Part shown: positions 38,949 through 49,369 of the stretch, piece after piece | Position numbering within the stretch: the first letter of the stretch is position 1 | Layout of the letters: each line of letters opens with the position of its first letter | NCBI GenBank assembly: GCA_903887375.1 | Contig: CAISPN010000021.1 | Location: 1-64,000 of the forward strand | DNA: 64,000 nucleotides | Source of the DNA: an uncultured cyanobacterium | GTDB lineage: Bacteria; Cyanobacteriota; Cyanobacteriia; Cyanobacteriales; Microcystaceae | Direction of reading: 5' to 3' | Notes under the pieces: generated by a model | The model's input: the letters and a program-made list of their open reading frames with translations, nothing else | Told to the model about the DNA's origin: nothing | The model's database searches: none | Position numbers and translations under genes: made by a program

Positions 38949-39553
38949 AATTCAATTCCCGGCTGGGCTTTGATACCTTGCTCACGAAAAGGGTGCTTAA
39001 TTAGGCTCATTTCAGTTACTAGATCTGCTTTTTCAATCAATTGGGCAGGAGCGCCTCGGCCCGTCAAAATAACATGGGTCATTTCTGGCTTTTGCTCAAG
39101 AGCTTTGAGCACCTGCTCGACATTTAGATAGCCCAATTTTATAGCTACATTGATTTCATCGAGTAAAATCAAACGAAATTGAGGATCTAGAATATACTCT
39201 ATGCCTTGATTCAAAGCTTTTTGGGCAAGATCGGCATCTCTTTGACGATCTTGAGTGTCCCAGGTAAAACCTTCACCCATTGCCTGAAATACCAACTGAT
39301 CTGACCAATGGGAAAATGCCATTTTTTCTGCAGGTTCCCAAGCTCCTTTGATAAACTGAACTATAGCCACTCGATAGCCATGTCCAAGTGATCTTAAGAC
39401 CATGCCCAGAGCTGCTGTAGTTTTTCCCTTGCCATTGCCAGTATTGACAATGATCAAGCCTTTTTCTTTAGAGGATTGGGAAATACGCTGCGCCTGTACT
39501 TCCTTACGTCGTTGCATTTTTTCTTTGTATTGTTGATCAGCTAAAGAGTCCAT
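38945..39553 (-). CDS. cobO: cob(I)yrinic acid a,c-diamide adenosyltransferase
   Basis: Transfers the adenosyl group of ATP to the cobalt of corrinoids, making adenosylcobamide. From the ATG at 39553 it is 202 residues, the CobA/CobO/BtuR length. The P-loop is NTGNGKGKTTAALGMVLRS, followed by VAIVQFIKG and LILLDEINVAIKLGYL and the C-terminal HVILTGRGAPAQLIEKADLV. A longer frame reaches a TTG at 39595, but GAGG sits 7 bases before the inner ATG and the family begins near here. It is coupled to a sugar ABC permease gene, an unexpected partner. Confidence 0.94.
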   Translation of the reverse strand: MDSLADQQYKEKMQRRKEVQAQRISQSSKEKGLIIVNTGNGKGKTTAALGMVLRSLGHGYRVAIVQFIKGAWEPAEKMAFSHWSDQLVFQAMGEGFTWDTQDRQRDADLAQKALNQGIEYILDPQFRLILLDEINVAIKLGYLNVEQVLKALEQKPEMTHVILTGRGAPAQLIEKADLVTEMSLIKHPFREQGIKAQPGIEF

Positions 39554-39637
39554 AAAAAAACCTCGCAAAATGCTAGATAATAAGCTTTGCAGCAAAAAAG
39601 CTCATACAGTAAATATTAGTCATTAACCTAACAATTT

Positions 39638-41437
39638 ATGAGAACCTGTTATTGTGGAGAACCAAATACAACTCATTGCAACACAACTGTTACTCTCTAC
39701 GGCTGGGTAGATCGCCGCAGGGATCATGGTGGTGTGATCTTCATTGACCTACGCGATCGCAGTGGTGTTGTGCAAATTGTCAGTGATCCAGAGCGCACAC
39801 CAGAATCTTATCCGATCGCTGAATCCTTACGCAACGAGTATGTAGTAAAAATTATCGGCAGAGTCTCTGCTCGTCCAGCTGAATCGCTTAATCCTAGATT
39901 ATCTACTGGCGAAATTGAGATCTATGCTGACCAAATAGAAATTCTCAATATCGTCCATAAACAATTGCCTTTTGTTATTTCCTCTACTGAAACTGAGAAC
40001 GTCAAAGAAGAAGTGCGCCTGCAATACCGCTATCTGGATCTTAGAAGGGAGAAAATGAGCCAGAATCTGCAGTTGCGCCATCAAGTCGTCAAGGCTATGC
40101 GACGTTATCTAGAAGATCAAGAAAACTTCATTGAAGTTGAAACTCCCATTTTGACTAGGTCCACTCCAGAAGGAGCCAGAGATTATCTAGTTCCCTCTCG
40201 GGTCAATGAAGGAAAATGGTATGCCTTGCCTCAATCTCCTCAATTATTTAAACAATTGTTGATGGTATCTGGCTTTGATCGCTATTATCAGATTGCTCGT
40301 TGTTTTCGAGATGAAGATCTAAGAGCAGACCGTCAACCTGAGTTTACTCAGTTAGATATGGAAATGAGTTTTATGGATCAAGAGGAAATCTTGGCTCTCA
40401 ATGAGGGACTAGTTTGCCATATCTTCCGAGATGTTAAAAATATAGAACTTCAAAAGCCTTTTGCCCGTCTGACCTATGCCGAAGCGATGGATCGCTATGG
40501 TTGTGATAGACCTGATACCAGATTTGATCTAGAGCTGGTTGATGTTTCAGATATATTTCAATCTTCTGGCTTTAAGGTATTTTCTGATGCTGTCACTAAA
40601 GGTGGCAAAGTGAAAGTCTTGCCGATTCCCCTGGGCAATGATGCCATTTCCAATGTCAGGATCAAGCCAGGCGGGGATCTTTTTAACGAAGTAGTTGAAG
40701 CTGGCTCAAAGGGTTTAGCCTATATCAGAGTCAGAGAAAATCTGGAAATAGATACTATCGGCGCAATTAAAGATAATTTAACCCCAGAGCAAAAAACAAT
40801 CCTCATGGAGAGAACTGGCGCGCAGCCTGGCCATCTTTTGTTGTTTGGAGCTGGTGATACTGAGACTGTCAATAAATCTCTTTCCCGGCTGCGTCTGGTC
40901 TTAGGTGAGGAATTGGGCTTAATCGATCACAATAAATACAATTTGCTCTGGGTGACTGATTTTCCTATGTTTGAATGGAATGCTGATGAAAAAAGACTAG
41001 AAGCTCTTCACCACCCTTTTACTGCACCTAAACTTGAAGATATCCATGATCTCAAAACTGCCCGTGCACAGGCTTACGATCTGATTTTTAATGGTGTAGA
41101 AGTTGGCGGTGGCAGTTTGCGGATCTATAAAAGGGAAGTTCAAGAAGAGGTCTTTGCCACTATTGGGCTAACAGATGAGCAAGCCAATGCCAAATTTGGA
41201 TTCCTCTTAGAAGCTTTTGAATATGGCACGCCACCTCATGGTGGAATCGCTTACGGACTAGATCGCTTAGTGATGTTGCTAGCTGGCGAGGATTCTATCC
41301 GCGATGTCATAGCTTTTCCCAAAACCCAACAGGCAGCTTGCATCCTCACTCAAGCTCCAAGTGAAGTTGAACCCAAGCAGCTCAAAGAGCTCAATGTTGC
41401 CTCAACTTACCGTCCGAAGACGCAGAAGGCTCAATAA
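39638..41437 (+). CDS. aspS: aspartyl-tRNA synthetase
   Basis: Class II synthetase of the bacterial type, 599 residues. An N-terminal OB-fold anticodon-binding domain begins [20 protein letters not shown] and has [19 protein letters not shown]. Motif 2 is [20 protein letters not shown], the GAD insertion spans about 290-420, and motif 3 is [15 protein letters not shown]. It contains the only HIP1 octamer (GCGATCGC, 39753-39760) I found. Whether it is discriminating or also charges tRNA-Asn cannot be told without knowing whether the genome has asnS. Its last 36 bases overlap the convergent pseudouridine synthase gene. Confidence 0.98.
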   Translation: MRTCYCGEPNTTHCNTTVTLYGWVDRRRDHGGVIFIDLRDRSGVVQIVSDPERTPESYPIAESLRNEYVVKIIGRVSARPAESLNPRLSTGEIEIYADQIEILNIVHKQLPFVISSTETENVKEEVRLQYRYLDLRREKMSQNLQLRHQVVKAMRRYLEDQENFIEVETPILTRSTPEGARDYLVPSRVNEGKWYALPQSPQLFKQLLMVSGFDRYYQIARCFRDEDLRADRQPEFTQLDMEMSFMDQEEILALNEGLVCHIFRDVKNIELQKPFARLTYAEAMDRYGCDRPDTRFDLELVDVSDIFQSSGFKVFSDAVTKGGKVKVLPIPLGNDAISNVRIKPGGDLFNEVVEAGSKGLAYIRVRENLEIDTIGAIKDNLTPEQKTILMERTGAQPGHLLLFGAGDTETVNKSLSRLRLVLGEELGLIDHNKYNLLWVTDFPMFEWNADEKRLEALHHPFTAPKLEDIHDLKTARAQAYDLIFNGVEVGGGSLRIYKREVQEEVFATIGLTDEQANAKFGFLLEAFEYGTPPHGGIAYGLDRLVMLLAGEDSIRDVIAFPKTQQAACILTQAPSEVEPKQLKELNVASTYRPKTQKAQ

Positions 41438-42331
41438 CTTATTAAAGCTCTCAGGTGGAGGAGCTGTGACTGTGAGCTCTTGGGCTGTGCGAGGATGTAT
41501 GAGGCTTAATTGCCAAGCATGGAGGACTTGTCCTTCTAGTTTGACTCCAGGTGATTTACCTGAGCCATAGAGGCTATCACCAACGATGGGATGACCCATA
41601 AAACTCGAATGCACCCTGATTTGGTGAGTTCGGCCAGTTTCTAGTCTATAGTTGAGCAAGCTATAGGAACCTAGTCTTTCCTTGAGTTGCCAGTGAGTGA
41701 TCGCCTCTTTTCCACCTTGGGCTACTATGGCCATTTTCTTTCTTTCAATGCGATGGCGGCCAATAGGCTGATCAATAGTACCACTTGTAATGCGCGGTGA
41801 ACCATGCACAATTCCCCAATACTCTCTACGGGCTGTTTTTTCTTTGAGTTGTTGTTGTAAGTGTTGGTGAGTATAGTCATTCTTGGCCACGACCATCGCT
41901 CCAGTAGTATCTCTATCCAATCTATGTACTATGCCAGGCCTTTCTACCCCACCAATACCTCTTAAATCTTGACAATGAGCTAATAGGGCATTAACTAGAG
42001 TTCCATCAGGATGTCCTGGTGCTGGATGGACTACTAAACCAGATGGTTTATTAATAATAATCAAATCTTTATCTTCATAGAGAATTGTCAGCGGGATATC
42101 TTGAGCCTCAACCTCACTCAGTTCTCTGCTAGCTGGAACATTGACCTGGACAAGATCCCCAATTTCTAGAAGGCTGTTTTTTTTGCTAGCGATCTGCCCA
42201 TTGACCAAAACATTCCCTTGAGTTATCAAGTTTTGTAACCTAGAGCGGGAGAAATCCTCTAAATGTCTAGTCAATACCAAATCTAGTCTTTCTTTTTGCT
42301 CAACTTCAAAGTTGAAATATTGCTCACTCAT
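41402..42331 (-). CDS. RluD/RluA-family 23S rRNA pseudouridine synthase
   Basis: A 309-residue enzyme. An N-terminal S4 RNA-binding domain (residues about 14-75, [19 protein letters not shown]) is followed by the catalytic domain with the motif [19 protein letters not shown], whose second Asp is the catalytic residue, and the C-terminal [14 protein letters not shown]. The RluD-like layout suggests the 1911/1915/1917 loop of 23S rRNA, which is inference. It converges on aspS with a 36-base overlap. Confidence 0.92.
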   Translation of the reverse strand: MSEQYFNFEVEQKERLDLVLTRHLEDFSRSRLQNLITQGNVLVNGQIASKKNSLLEIGDLVQVNVPASRELSEVEAQDIPLTILYEDKDLIIINKPSGLVVHPAPGHPDGTLVNALLAHCQDLRGIGGVERPGIVHRLDRDTTGAMVVAKNDYTHQHLQQQLKEKTARREYWGIVHGSPRITSGTIDQPIGRHRIERKKMAIVAQGGKEAITHWQLKERLGSYSLLNYRLETGRTHQIRVHSSFMGHPIVGDSLYGSGKSPGVKLEGQVLHAWQLSLIHPRTAQELTVTAPPPESFNKLLSLLRLRTVS

Positions 42332-42427
42332 CTTAAGGTTTGAAAAATCTCCCAGATACCTACTACTAGGATACTAGACCCTTTTGGGTTATCTTGAAAA
42401 TTGATCAAGTTTAAGGAGAGAGCAAGT

Positions 42428-44401
42428 ATGCAGAGTTTGTGGGATGAGCAAGAAGCAGCAGCATACCAAAGTGATTTGGCTCTGAGGGTCTATACTTCTC
42501 GTTTACTAGGACGTGATAGTTCTTTGGTTCTTCATGGTGGTGGCAATACTTCTGTAAAATTGCAGCGCAAAAATATCCTAGGTCAGAGTGAAGATATTCT
42601 CTATATCAAAGGCAGTGGCTGGGATCTAGTGAGCATAGAAGAAACCGGCTTTGCCCCAGTACGCATGCCCCATTTGCTCGAATTGGTCAAATTGGATCAT
42701 CTCAGCGATCCTCAGATGGTCAATGAGCTCAAAACCCAGATGATTCTCTCTAGCGCTCCTTCTCCTTCAGTGGAAACCTTGCTTCATGCGGCTTTACCCT
42801 ACAAATATGTAGATCATACCCATGCTGATGCTGTAGTTACTATCACTAATACCAGTAATGGATTAGAGAGAATACAGCAGATTTATGGCGATCAGGTGGT
42901 GATCATTCCCTATGTGATGCCAGGCTTTGATTTAGCTAGATTATGTGCCAAACAATTCGCCCTTGAAGCTAACGAAAAGACCATTGGGATGATCTTGATG
43001 AACCATGGTATTTTCTCTTTTGGCGATACAGCTAAGCAGTCTTACCAAAGGATGATTGAGCTAGTCACCTTGGCTGAAAACTACCTCCAGCACCAACAAG
43101 CCTGGACAATAGAGCGCAAAACAATCAGCGATCAAGGTACCAGCTTATCTCTAGATTTAGCTAAGCTGCGCAAGGAAATCTCAAAAGCTGCCGGTAGGCC
43201 TGTCATTATCACTAGAAATGGTGATTCCAAAAGTTTAGCCTTTGCCCAAAGAGAGGATATAGCGCAAATTTCCCAACAAGGGCCAGCAACTCCAGATCAT
43301 GTAATCAGAACTAAAAGATTACCAATGCTAGGCCAAGATGTAGACTCCTATGTCAAAAATTATCAAGCCTATTTTGCAAAATATTCTCCTAGTGCCAGAG
43401 AGCCTAAGACTATGCTCGATCCAGCCCCAAGGATTATCATCGATCCACAGTTGGGAGTCTGCGCGGTGGGATTAGGCTCTAATGATGCTGCTATTGCCGC
43501 TGATATCTATGATCACACGATAGATATTATTGAAAGAAGTACTTCTCTTGGCGGCTATCAAGCTCTGCCAGTTAAAGATCTTTTTGATATGGAATATTGG
43601 GAATTAGAACAAGCCAAATTAAAAAGTAACTCTCAAGTTCCTCCTCTAAAAGGAGAAATAGCCATAGTTACAGGAGCTGCCTCTGGGATTGGTAAAGCGT
43701 GCGTCCAATCCCTACTCAAAAGAGGGGCGGCAGTTGTCGGTTTGGATATTCAACCAAGCATCACCCATCTTCATAAGAATAAAAATTTTCTAGGACTAGT
43801 TTGCGATGTTACCGAGGAGATGGAAATTAAGATCGCCATAGAAAAAGCAGTCCAAAGCTTTGGCGGGCTAGATATGTTGATTCTAAATGCGGGAATATTT
43901 CCCCCTAGTGCTAAGATTTCCCAAATTACTATTGAGCAATGGCACAAGGTGATGTCTCTCAATCTAGATGCCAATTTGAATCTCTTAAGGGAAGCTCATC
44001 CTCTGCTCAAATTAGCACCGCGCTTTGGCCGAGTGGTGGTAATTGGCTCTAAAAATGTACCGGCTCCTGGCTATGGCGCTGCTGCCTATTCTGCATCTAA
44101 AGCCGCGCTCAATCAATTGGCAAGGGTTGCAGCTCTAGAATGGGGACAGGATAATATCCGGATCAATAGTCTACACCCTAATGCGGTATTTGATACTGGA
44201 ATCTGGAGCGAAGAAATTCTTCAATCAAGAGCCCAACATTATGGCATGAGCGTAGAGGCCTATAAAACCAATAACCTTTTAAAGGTGGAAATCACTAGTA
44301 AAGATGTGGCAGAATTGGCAGCCGAGATGTGCGGAACTCTCTTTGCCAAAACTACCGGAGCTCAATTGCCCATTGATGGTGGCAATGAGAGAGTGATTTA
44401 G
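42428..44401 (+). CDS. bifunctional class II aldolase / short-chain dehydrogenase
   Basis: A 657-residue fusion. The N-terminal part (about 1-390) is a class II aldolase/adducin-type domain: LHGGGNTSVKL, the zinc-ligand segment DHTHADAVVTITN and LMNHGIFSFGD. The C-terminal part (about 400-657) is an SDR: glycine motif VTGAASGIGKAC, LNAGIFPP, catalytic YSASKAAL and a terminal PIDGGNERVI. Such fusions act on rhamnulose 1-phosphate or related sugar phosphates and lactaldehyde in other bacteria. I start at ATG 42428 because AAGGAG lies 9 bases upstream; a TTG at 42401 is in frame. Its stop overlaps psb29 by 4 bases. No kinase or isomerase of a rhamnose pathway is adjacent. Confidence 0.9.
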   Translation: MQSLWDEQEAAAYQSDLALRVYTSRLLGRDSSLVLHGGGNTSVKLQRKNILGQSEDILYIKGSGWDLVSIEETGFAPVRMPHLLELVKLDHLSDPQMVNELKTQMILSSAPSPSVETLLHAALPYKYVDHTHADAVVTITNTSNGLERIQQIYGDQVVIIPYVMPGFDLARLCAKQFALEANEKTIGMILMNHGIFSFGDTAKQSYQRMIELVTLAENYLQHQQAWTIERKTISDQGTSLSLDLAKLRKEISKAAGRPVIITRNGDSKSLAFAQREDIAQISQQGPATPDHVIRTKRLPMLGQDVDSYVKNYQAYFAKYSPSAREPKTMLDPAPRIIIDPQLGVCAVGLGSNDAAIAADIYDHTIDIIERSTSLGGYQALPVKDLFDMEYWELEQAKLKSNSQVPPLKGEIAIVTGAASGIGKACVQSLLKRGAAVVGLDIQPSITHLHKNKNFLGLVCDVTEEMEIKIAIEKAVQSFGGLDMLILNAGIFPPSAKISQITIEQWHKVMSLNLDANLNLLREAHPLLKLAPRFGRVVVIGSKNVPAPGYGAAAYSASKAALNQLARVAALEWGQDNIRINSLHPNAVFDTGIWSEEILQSRAQHYGMSVEAYKTNNLLKVEITSKDVAELAAEMCGTLFAKTTGAQLPIDGGNERVI

Positions 44402-45081
44402 CTATCAGTACTAGAAGAGGATGCTAGTTGTTCTTTTTTTTCTCGCTTCTTGCGTTCGGCTTCGGCTGCATCTTCTAGTACTAGCAAGATCTGCTCCATC
44501 TTTTCTAGGTTAGAACGATAACTATCAACATCTTTGACTAGCTTGTCTTGGGGTAATTTGAGCTCTTGGGCAAATTTCTTGAGGTATTCCTCCCTGCGTT
44601 CTGTATTTTTGGACAAATCAGGTTCAATCTGGCTCAAGATAGTATAAAGCCCAACTGCAAATAGACGAGAGTACTTAAATCTATCCTGTCTGGCAATATC
44701 TCTTAGGCTCTGGCAGATGATGTCACTATTATCGCTATTGAGACAGTTGAACAGATCCTCAAGGGATTTACCCTCAATTGACTCTAAGATATCTTTGCTA
44801 TCTTGCTGGTAGCGATTATAGTCAATCTTGAGAGCCTTGCCTAGAGCTTCAAAGATAGCTAACCTCTGTTGTTCAGGCTGATAACCCTGCATGAACCTTT
44901 GGTAGGAGGTGGCCAAACCAATAGCAAAGATGGGACTATAGCGAAATTCAACATTGACTGATAACAGGTGCATTTCCACCATTAGCTCTTCTACGGCCCG
45001 GCGGTAGACTGAGTTGATGGGACGGGTGTAGTAAGTATAGAACTCACGTTTGGTTTCTGAAACTGTGCGAAGTTGATCCAC
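44398..45081 (-). CDS. psb29: photosystem II biogenesis protein Psb29/Thf1
   Basis: A 227-residue helical protein. RTVSETKREFYTYYTRPINS at the N-terminus and FRYSPIFAIGLATSYQRFM are the family's signature; the C-terminus is a charged coiled coil (LEDAAEAERKKREKKEQ). Psb29/Thf1 is associated with photosystem II assembly and turnover and with FtsH complexes at the thylakoid, in cyanobacteria and chloroplasts. This gene marks the host as an oxygenic phototroph. It converges on the aldolase/dehydrogenase gene with a 4-base overlap. Confidence 0.96.
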   Translation of the reverse strand: MDQLRTVSETKREFYTYYTRPINSVYRRAVEELMVEMHLLSVNVEFRYSPIFAIGLATSYQRFMQGYQPEQQRLAIFEALGKALKIDYNRYQQDSKDILESIEGKSLEDLFNCLNSDNSDIICQSLRDIARQDRFKYSRLFAVGLYTILSQIEPDLSKNTERREEYLKKFAQELKLPQDKLVKDVDSYRSNLEKMEQILLVLEDAAEAERKKREKKEQLASSSSTDS

Positions 45082-45128
45082 GCTGCTAAGTTTTAACTCA
45101 CTAGGATTTTACATTTACTTAATTATTT

Positions 45129-46328
45129 TCACTCTTGATGAGTCTCTTTGCCAAGGGCTTGCAAGGTAATTTCATTTTTGTTAAAGGGTAAGTCCTGGTT
45201 GATAGCTTCTATTTCGGCTCTTTCGCCTTGATTGATTTGATCTATATAGTTGTGGAGAATTTTGTTCATCTTTGGCTCATAATAGCGATGAAGACTATAG
45301 TTTTCTGTTGCAGGAAACCCTCTTCTTTTTTTATGTGAGCCGCCAGCTCCAGGATCAAAAATTGTGATCCCTTCTTGAAGAGCCCATTCTAATGGTTTAT
45401 AGTAACAAGCCTCAAAATGCAGAGCATCGAATTCTTCTAAAGCTCCCCAGTAGCGTCCATAGAGTTGGTTGTTCTTGCGAATACAAAAAGATAGAGCTAC
45501 TGGCTCATTACTATCCTCTTGATAAGCCACCACCAGAACAACTCTATGACCAAAACCTCTATTGAGTTGCTCAAAAAATTGTCTGCTCAAATATTTGCTG
45601 CCCCATAAAAACTTGTCGCAAGTATTACTATAAAATTCATAGATTTTAGCAAAATAACTCTCTGGAATATCATCTCCCTCTAGTACCTTGAGCCTCAAAG
45701 CTGCTTGCTCGACTGACTTTCTTTCTCTTTTGATGTTGCGCCTTTGATTGGCATTAAATTGAGCTAGATAATCATCAAAATTCTGACAGTTGCGACTTTG
45801 CCAAATATAACTATGATGAACCCAACTTCTATAGCCATATTGTTCCATTTGCTCGCGCCATTGGGGATCTACAAAGAGAAAATGGCAGCCTGAGAGCCGA
45901 TTTTTCTTACAAAAGCGGTCAATTTCCTCTACCATCAATTGGGTCAATGTAGCTTCATCTTCAGTAGAGGCAATTAAAAAACGGTAGCCGGAAACTGGAG
46001 TAAACGGAGTCATTCCAATTAGCTTGGGATAATAGCGCAGCCCCATTCTATAGGCTAGATCTGCCCATTGATGATCAAAGACAAATTCGCCATAACTGTG
46101 CGACTTGATGTACATTGGAGCTGCCCCTACCAATGTTTTTTGATCCCATAAGGTCAAATGTGCGCCTTGCCAGCCAGTTTGGGCCGTTGCACTTTCGGAG
46201 CTTTCTAAGTTTTCTAGCCAATCCCATTCCAAAAAAGGAGTAGCCAGAGGTAATGCTAAGTTATTCCAAGTTAATTTGGGGATTTCGGAGATTTTATTTA
46301 TCCAGCGCAGGGTATATTGAGATCGCAT
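45129..46328 (-). CDS. FemAB/GNAT-like N-acyltransferase (DUF482 / COG3146 type)
   Basis: About 399 residues from the ATG at 46328. An in-frame ATG at 46379 would add 17 hydrophobic residues; I prefer the inner start because homologs, as I recall, begin with a short run before RWI-x-I-x-E-I-P. Distinctive segments are ATPFLEWDWLENLE, GYRFLIAS, NQRRNIKRERKSVEQ, LYGRYWGALEEFDALHFEACYY and FDPGAGGSHKKRRGF. The family has a double GNAT fold and is predicted to act on peptidoglycan or other envelope substrates, but its reaction is not established. It is divergent from the broken GT2 gene. Confidence 0.85.
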   Translation of the reverse strand: MRSQYTLRWINKISEIPKLTWNNLALPLATPFLEWDWLENLESSESATAQTGWQGAHLTLWDQKTLVGAAPMYIKSHSYGEFVFDHQWADLAYRMGLRYYPKLIGMTPFTPVSGYRFLIASTEDEATLTQLMVEEIDRFCKKNRLSGCHFLFVDPQWREQMEQYGYRSWVHHSYIWQSRNCQNFDDYLAQFNANQRRNIKRERKSVEQAALRLKVLEGDDIPESYFAKIYEFYSNTCDKFLWGSKYLSRQFFEQLNRGFGHRVVLVVAYQEDSNEPVALSFCIRKNNQLYGRYWGALEEFDALHFEACYYKPLEWALQEGITIFDPGAGGSHKKRRGFPATENYSLHRYYEPKMNKILHNYIDQINQGERAEIEAINQDLPFNKNEITLQALGKETHQE

Positions 46329-46409
46329 AGGCACAGTAAAGGGTAGTAAGAACCTCGTTAACAATATGTAACTTAACATAAATATTCAATGTGAGATCTT
46401 TGGTTTTTT

Positions 46410-47620
46410 ATGATAGATATTAAAAACTTTGTTAAATTATCACTGTATTTGCCAATCAGTTTTGTACTTAATCTTCTCATTGTTCTGGTATTTATAGAAA
46501 GAAGAAATAATTCTGCTTTTGATAGTTTTTTCTTCTACTATTGCCTTATTACAACCTGTTACTTTATTGCAAGAGCCTTTATTTTTGTATCATTATATTT
46601 AATACAAAGAAAAGAGAATCATCTTGCCAAAATTGAAGATGGCGAATGGCCAGGATTGACAGTAATTGTCCCTGCCTATAATGAAGAAGATGTAATTCAA
46701 TTGACGCTAAAATCTCTTTTAGAGGTAGACTATCCAGGGATGAAAATTATAGTCGTAGATGATGGTTCTACTGATAAAACTGGGGAATTAGTCAAAGAGA
46801 TTGCCAACAATAATATTCTTTACTTGCGACAAGAAAATCAAGGAAAAGCCAAGGCGCTGACCAATGGAATCGATCATGTCGATACAGAGTACACAATGAT
46901 GGTAGATGCTGATTGTATATTTCCTTCTGATTCCTTTAAAAAAGCAATGCAGTATATTACTTATTATGGAGATGATGCTATTGGGGGAGTTTTATCAGTT
47001 GCAAATCCACAATTAACAATTGCCAAAATGCAAGTTATGGAATATGGCGAAGATTTGTGGCTGTTCAAGATTTTTCAAAATCATTTCCAATGTATTAAAT
47101 CTGATAGGACGCAAGATATAATACCTGGAGCTCTAGGTCTGTTTTTAACAAAATCTCTAAAATCTGTAGGACCATTATCTAACCATTTTCTAGCAGAAGA
47201 TATTGATTTAACAGCTCGACTAGTTGAGCGCTATTATCGTCTGAGTTTTTGTCCATATCTGGTTAGCTACACTGTACTGAATTGAACACGAGATCTCGAT
47301 ATCATGTACTTTTTATGCTCTTTAGGACATTGTATTGGCCCATGACCTTTACCCTCTCTTGGTGCTATGTAATAAGAGCAATCTTCCTCCATGATTGGTA
47401 CTTTGTTGGACTGGTATTTTTAGCGCAGTTCTTTCCATTTACCCTTTCGGGGCTTATACAATTTTGCAACTATGACCTAAAATCAAATTTTCTTTATAAT
47501 TTTGCCTATAGTTACTTTCTTTTATTCAACAGAACTTATTATCAAATCCAATTGCTTTTTAATCCCCAACAGAAGTGGGAAAAGTATAGTCGATTTGCTC
47601 AGTTGCCCAAAAAACTGTAA
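46410..47620 (+). pseudogene. processive GT2 glycosyltransferase (BcsA/PgaC/NodC-like), frameshifted
   Basis: Two overlapping frames make up one enzyme. Frame 1 (46410-47285, 291 codons) has two N-terminal membrane helices and a GT2 domain: LTVIVPAYNEEDVIQ, VVDDGSTDKT, the DxD motif MVDADC and the catalytic EDIDL. It stops with TGA at 47283. Frame 2 (open from 47267, first usable codon TTG 47282, to 47620) continues with TRSRYH, then the membrane helices typical after the Q-x-x-R-W motif. At the join the usual ten or so residues and a clean QxxRW are missing, with TRSRY a possible degenerate copy, so a small deletion plus shift is likely rather than a mere base error. It heads a four-gene cluster. 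Confidence 0.75.
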
Positions 47621-47625
47621 TAGTC

Positions 47626-48207
47626 ATGGAAAGATTAATAGAAATAATGAACTTGATGGAGCGAACGGAAATGGCAATCGATATTAAGGTTGCAACATGG
47701 CTATATAAGTTTATTAAGAGCCATCCTTCTATCCAAAGAACCCTTGATGTTGGTCTTGGTGAGGGCGCTTCAGCTATGACCATCATGCTGGCTACAGGAT
47801 TAAAGCATACAGCAATTGACAGCTTACAGTTCACCAAAGCAGGGCTAACAAACATAGCTCGTTTTGGATTTGCTGAGCAACTAGAGATTTTGGCTGGATT
47901 ATCCTCTCTGGTCTTGGCTGAGCTAAGACAAAGCTCAAGAGTATTCGATTTGAGCTTTCTTGATGCAGGTGGTAGGATAGATGATCTTTTTGTAGATTTT
48001 CATTTTGTCAGTGCCATGACAACAATTGGAGGTTTCATTCTGATTCCAGATAATGATCGTCCAACAGTATTAAAGTTTATTAATTATTTGCAGACAAATC
48101 GTCCGGATTTTCAAGTACTTCAGGATCACAAAATATCGCGAATCACGGTAGTGCAAAAATTATCACAAGAAGATCTACGTCACTGGGGAGATTTTCATGA
48201 CTTTTAA
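47626..48207 (+). CDS. class I SAM-dependent methyltransferase-like protein
   Basis: A 193-residue protein. Motif I is TLDVGLGEGASAMTIMLATG, followed by TAIDSLQ (acidic end of strand 2) and FDLSFLDAGGRIDDLFVDF, a layout like small-molecule methyltransferases (Methyltransf_24/O-methyltransferase type). The start at 47626 lies 5 bases after the broken GT2 gene, and its end overlaps the deacetylase gene by 11 bases, so it belongs to the same transcript. A sugar or acyl-sugar acceptor is suggested by context only. Confidence 0.75.
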   Translation: MERLIEIMNLMERTEMAIDIKVATWLYKFIKSHPSIQRTLDVGLGEGASAMTIMLATGLKHTAIDSLQFTKAGLTNIARFGFAEQLEILAGLSSLVLAELRQSSRVFDLSFLDAGGRIDDLFVDFHFVSAMTTIGGFILIPDNDRPTVLKFINYLQTNRPDFQVLQDHKISRITVVQKLSQEDLRHWGDFHDF

Positions 48208-49369
48208 TCAAGATGCTCAAAAGATAACAAATAATTGGAAATTACTCTCTTTAGAAGGTGAGTTAGAGGTTTTCCAAGATCAAGTGACTATCAGAACCAA
48301 CGGTAAAGAACAGTTTTTCTTGGCAGAGGTGGAATTAAGTGAAGGGATCAATATTAGCCAAGAAAATTTAGTTCTAGATTTGAAGATTAATCACTTGCAA
48401 GGATTAAAGTATATACATTTTAAACTCCAACCTAATCAGATAGACGAGAATAAATATATATTATTAGATGTTCCATTGTTGGGAGATACTGAAGCAAACT
48501 TTCTGGCAGAAGGTGAGTGGACAACCTTGCATATCTCAATGTCTAATGGAACCCTCTTTGGAATGACTCGTGAGGATTCTCAAGAAAGAATAAGATATTT
48601 GCGGATCATGATGGAAGATAGCCTTCTAGCTCCAGTAGAAATTTATCTTAGAAATATTACAAAATCTCCTCGAGCTCAAGTTGGATGCATTTCTTTACAC
48701 TTTGATGATGGATATCGGCATCATTTTGAGATAGTAGCTCACTTACTAAAAAAATATTCAAAGCCTCAATATGATATTTTTTTAAAGGCAACAGCCTTTG
48801 TAATGCCAAGGCAGTTAGATCAGCCAGGTTATCTAACAATTCAAGATTTACAAACATTAGTAAATGAATATGGTTGGGAAGTTGGGGCGCATCATAGCAA
48901 TCCCTTAACGCAAATGTCCTCTGACCAATTCATTGAAGAAATGGATTATGTGATGTCTTTTTTTAAGCAGCAGGAATGGGCAATCTTCCCTGTTCACTTT
49001 GCCTATCCGCTTGGAAAAATGAACCGGCTCTCTAGAGAAGGAGTTGGGCAATATTTTGCTAGTGCCCGTTTGATTTCAGGTGGACCAGAGACACTTCCTC
49101 CTGCAGACTGGTATCGTTTGCGAGCAATCAATGTAACGCCGTTTACCCCAGCTAATAAATTGGCTCAAATAGCTCAACATACAGTTGAAAATGGGGGTTG
49201 GGCTATTTTTATGTTTCATCATATTGTGGAAAACCCAAAAGCTTTAACAGAGTTTGCCAGATCTGAATTTGAGATCTTTTTGAAGTTTCTACAGGAGAAA
49301 AAATACAAGACAACTAGTATAAAGGAGTTGTATGAGCGATATAGTATGTCTAAGAGCCAGCAGCAGTAA
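48197..49369 (+). CDS. NodB-type polysaccharide deacetylase-like protein
   Basis: A 390-residue protein without a signal peptide. Residues about 1-155 look like a beta-sandwich domain of unknown type (paired strands such as LEVFQDQVTIRT, LVLDLKINHL). The C-terminal NodB fold has ISLHFDDGYRHHFE (both Asp of motif 1 present, about residue 173), motif 2 GAHHSNPLTQM (first metal His kept, the second reads Asn), motif 3 HFAYPLGKMN and motif 5 FMFHHIV. It probably removes N- or O-acyl groups from a glycan. It overlaps its neighbours by 11 and 38 bases, as expected of a tightly coupled operon. Confidence 0.78.
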   Translation: MTFNQDAQKITNNWKLLSLEGELEVFQDQVTIRTNGKEQFFLAEVELSEGINISQENLVLDLKINHLQGLKYIHFKLQPNQIDENKYILLDVPLLGDTEANFLAEGEWTTLHISMSNGTLFGMTREDSQERIRYLRIMMEDSLLAPVEIYLRNITKSPRAQVGCISLHFDDGYRHHFEIVAHLLKKYSKPQYDIFLKATAFVMPRQLDQPGYLTIQDLQTLVNEYGWEVGAHHSNPLTQMSSDQFIEEMDYVMSFFKQQEWAIFPVHFAYPLGKMNRLSREGVGQYFASARLISGGPETLPPADWYRLRAINVTPFTPANKLAQIAQHTVENGGWAIFMFHHIVENPKALTEFARSEFEIFLKFLQEKKYKTTSIKELYERYSMSKSQQQ

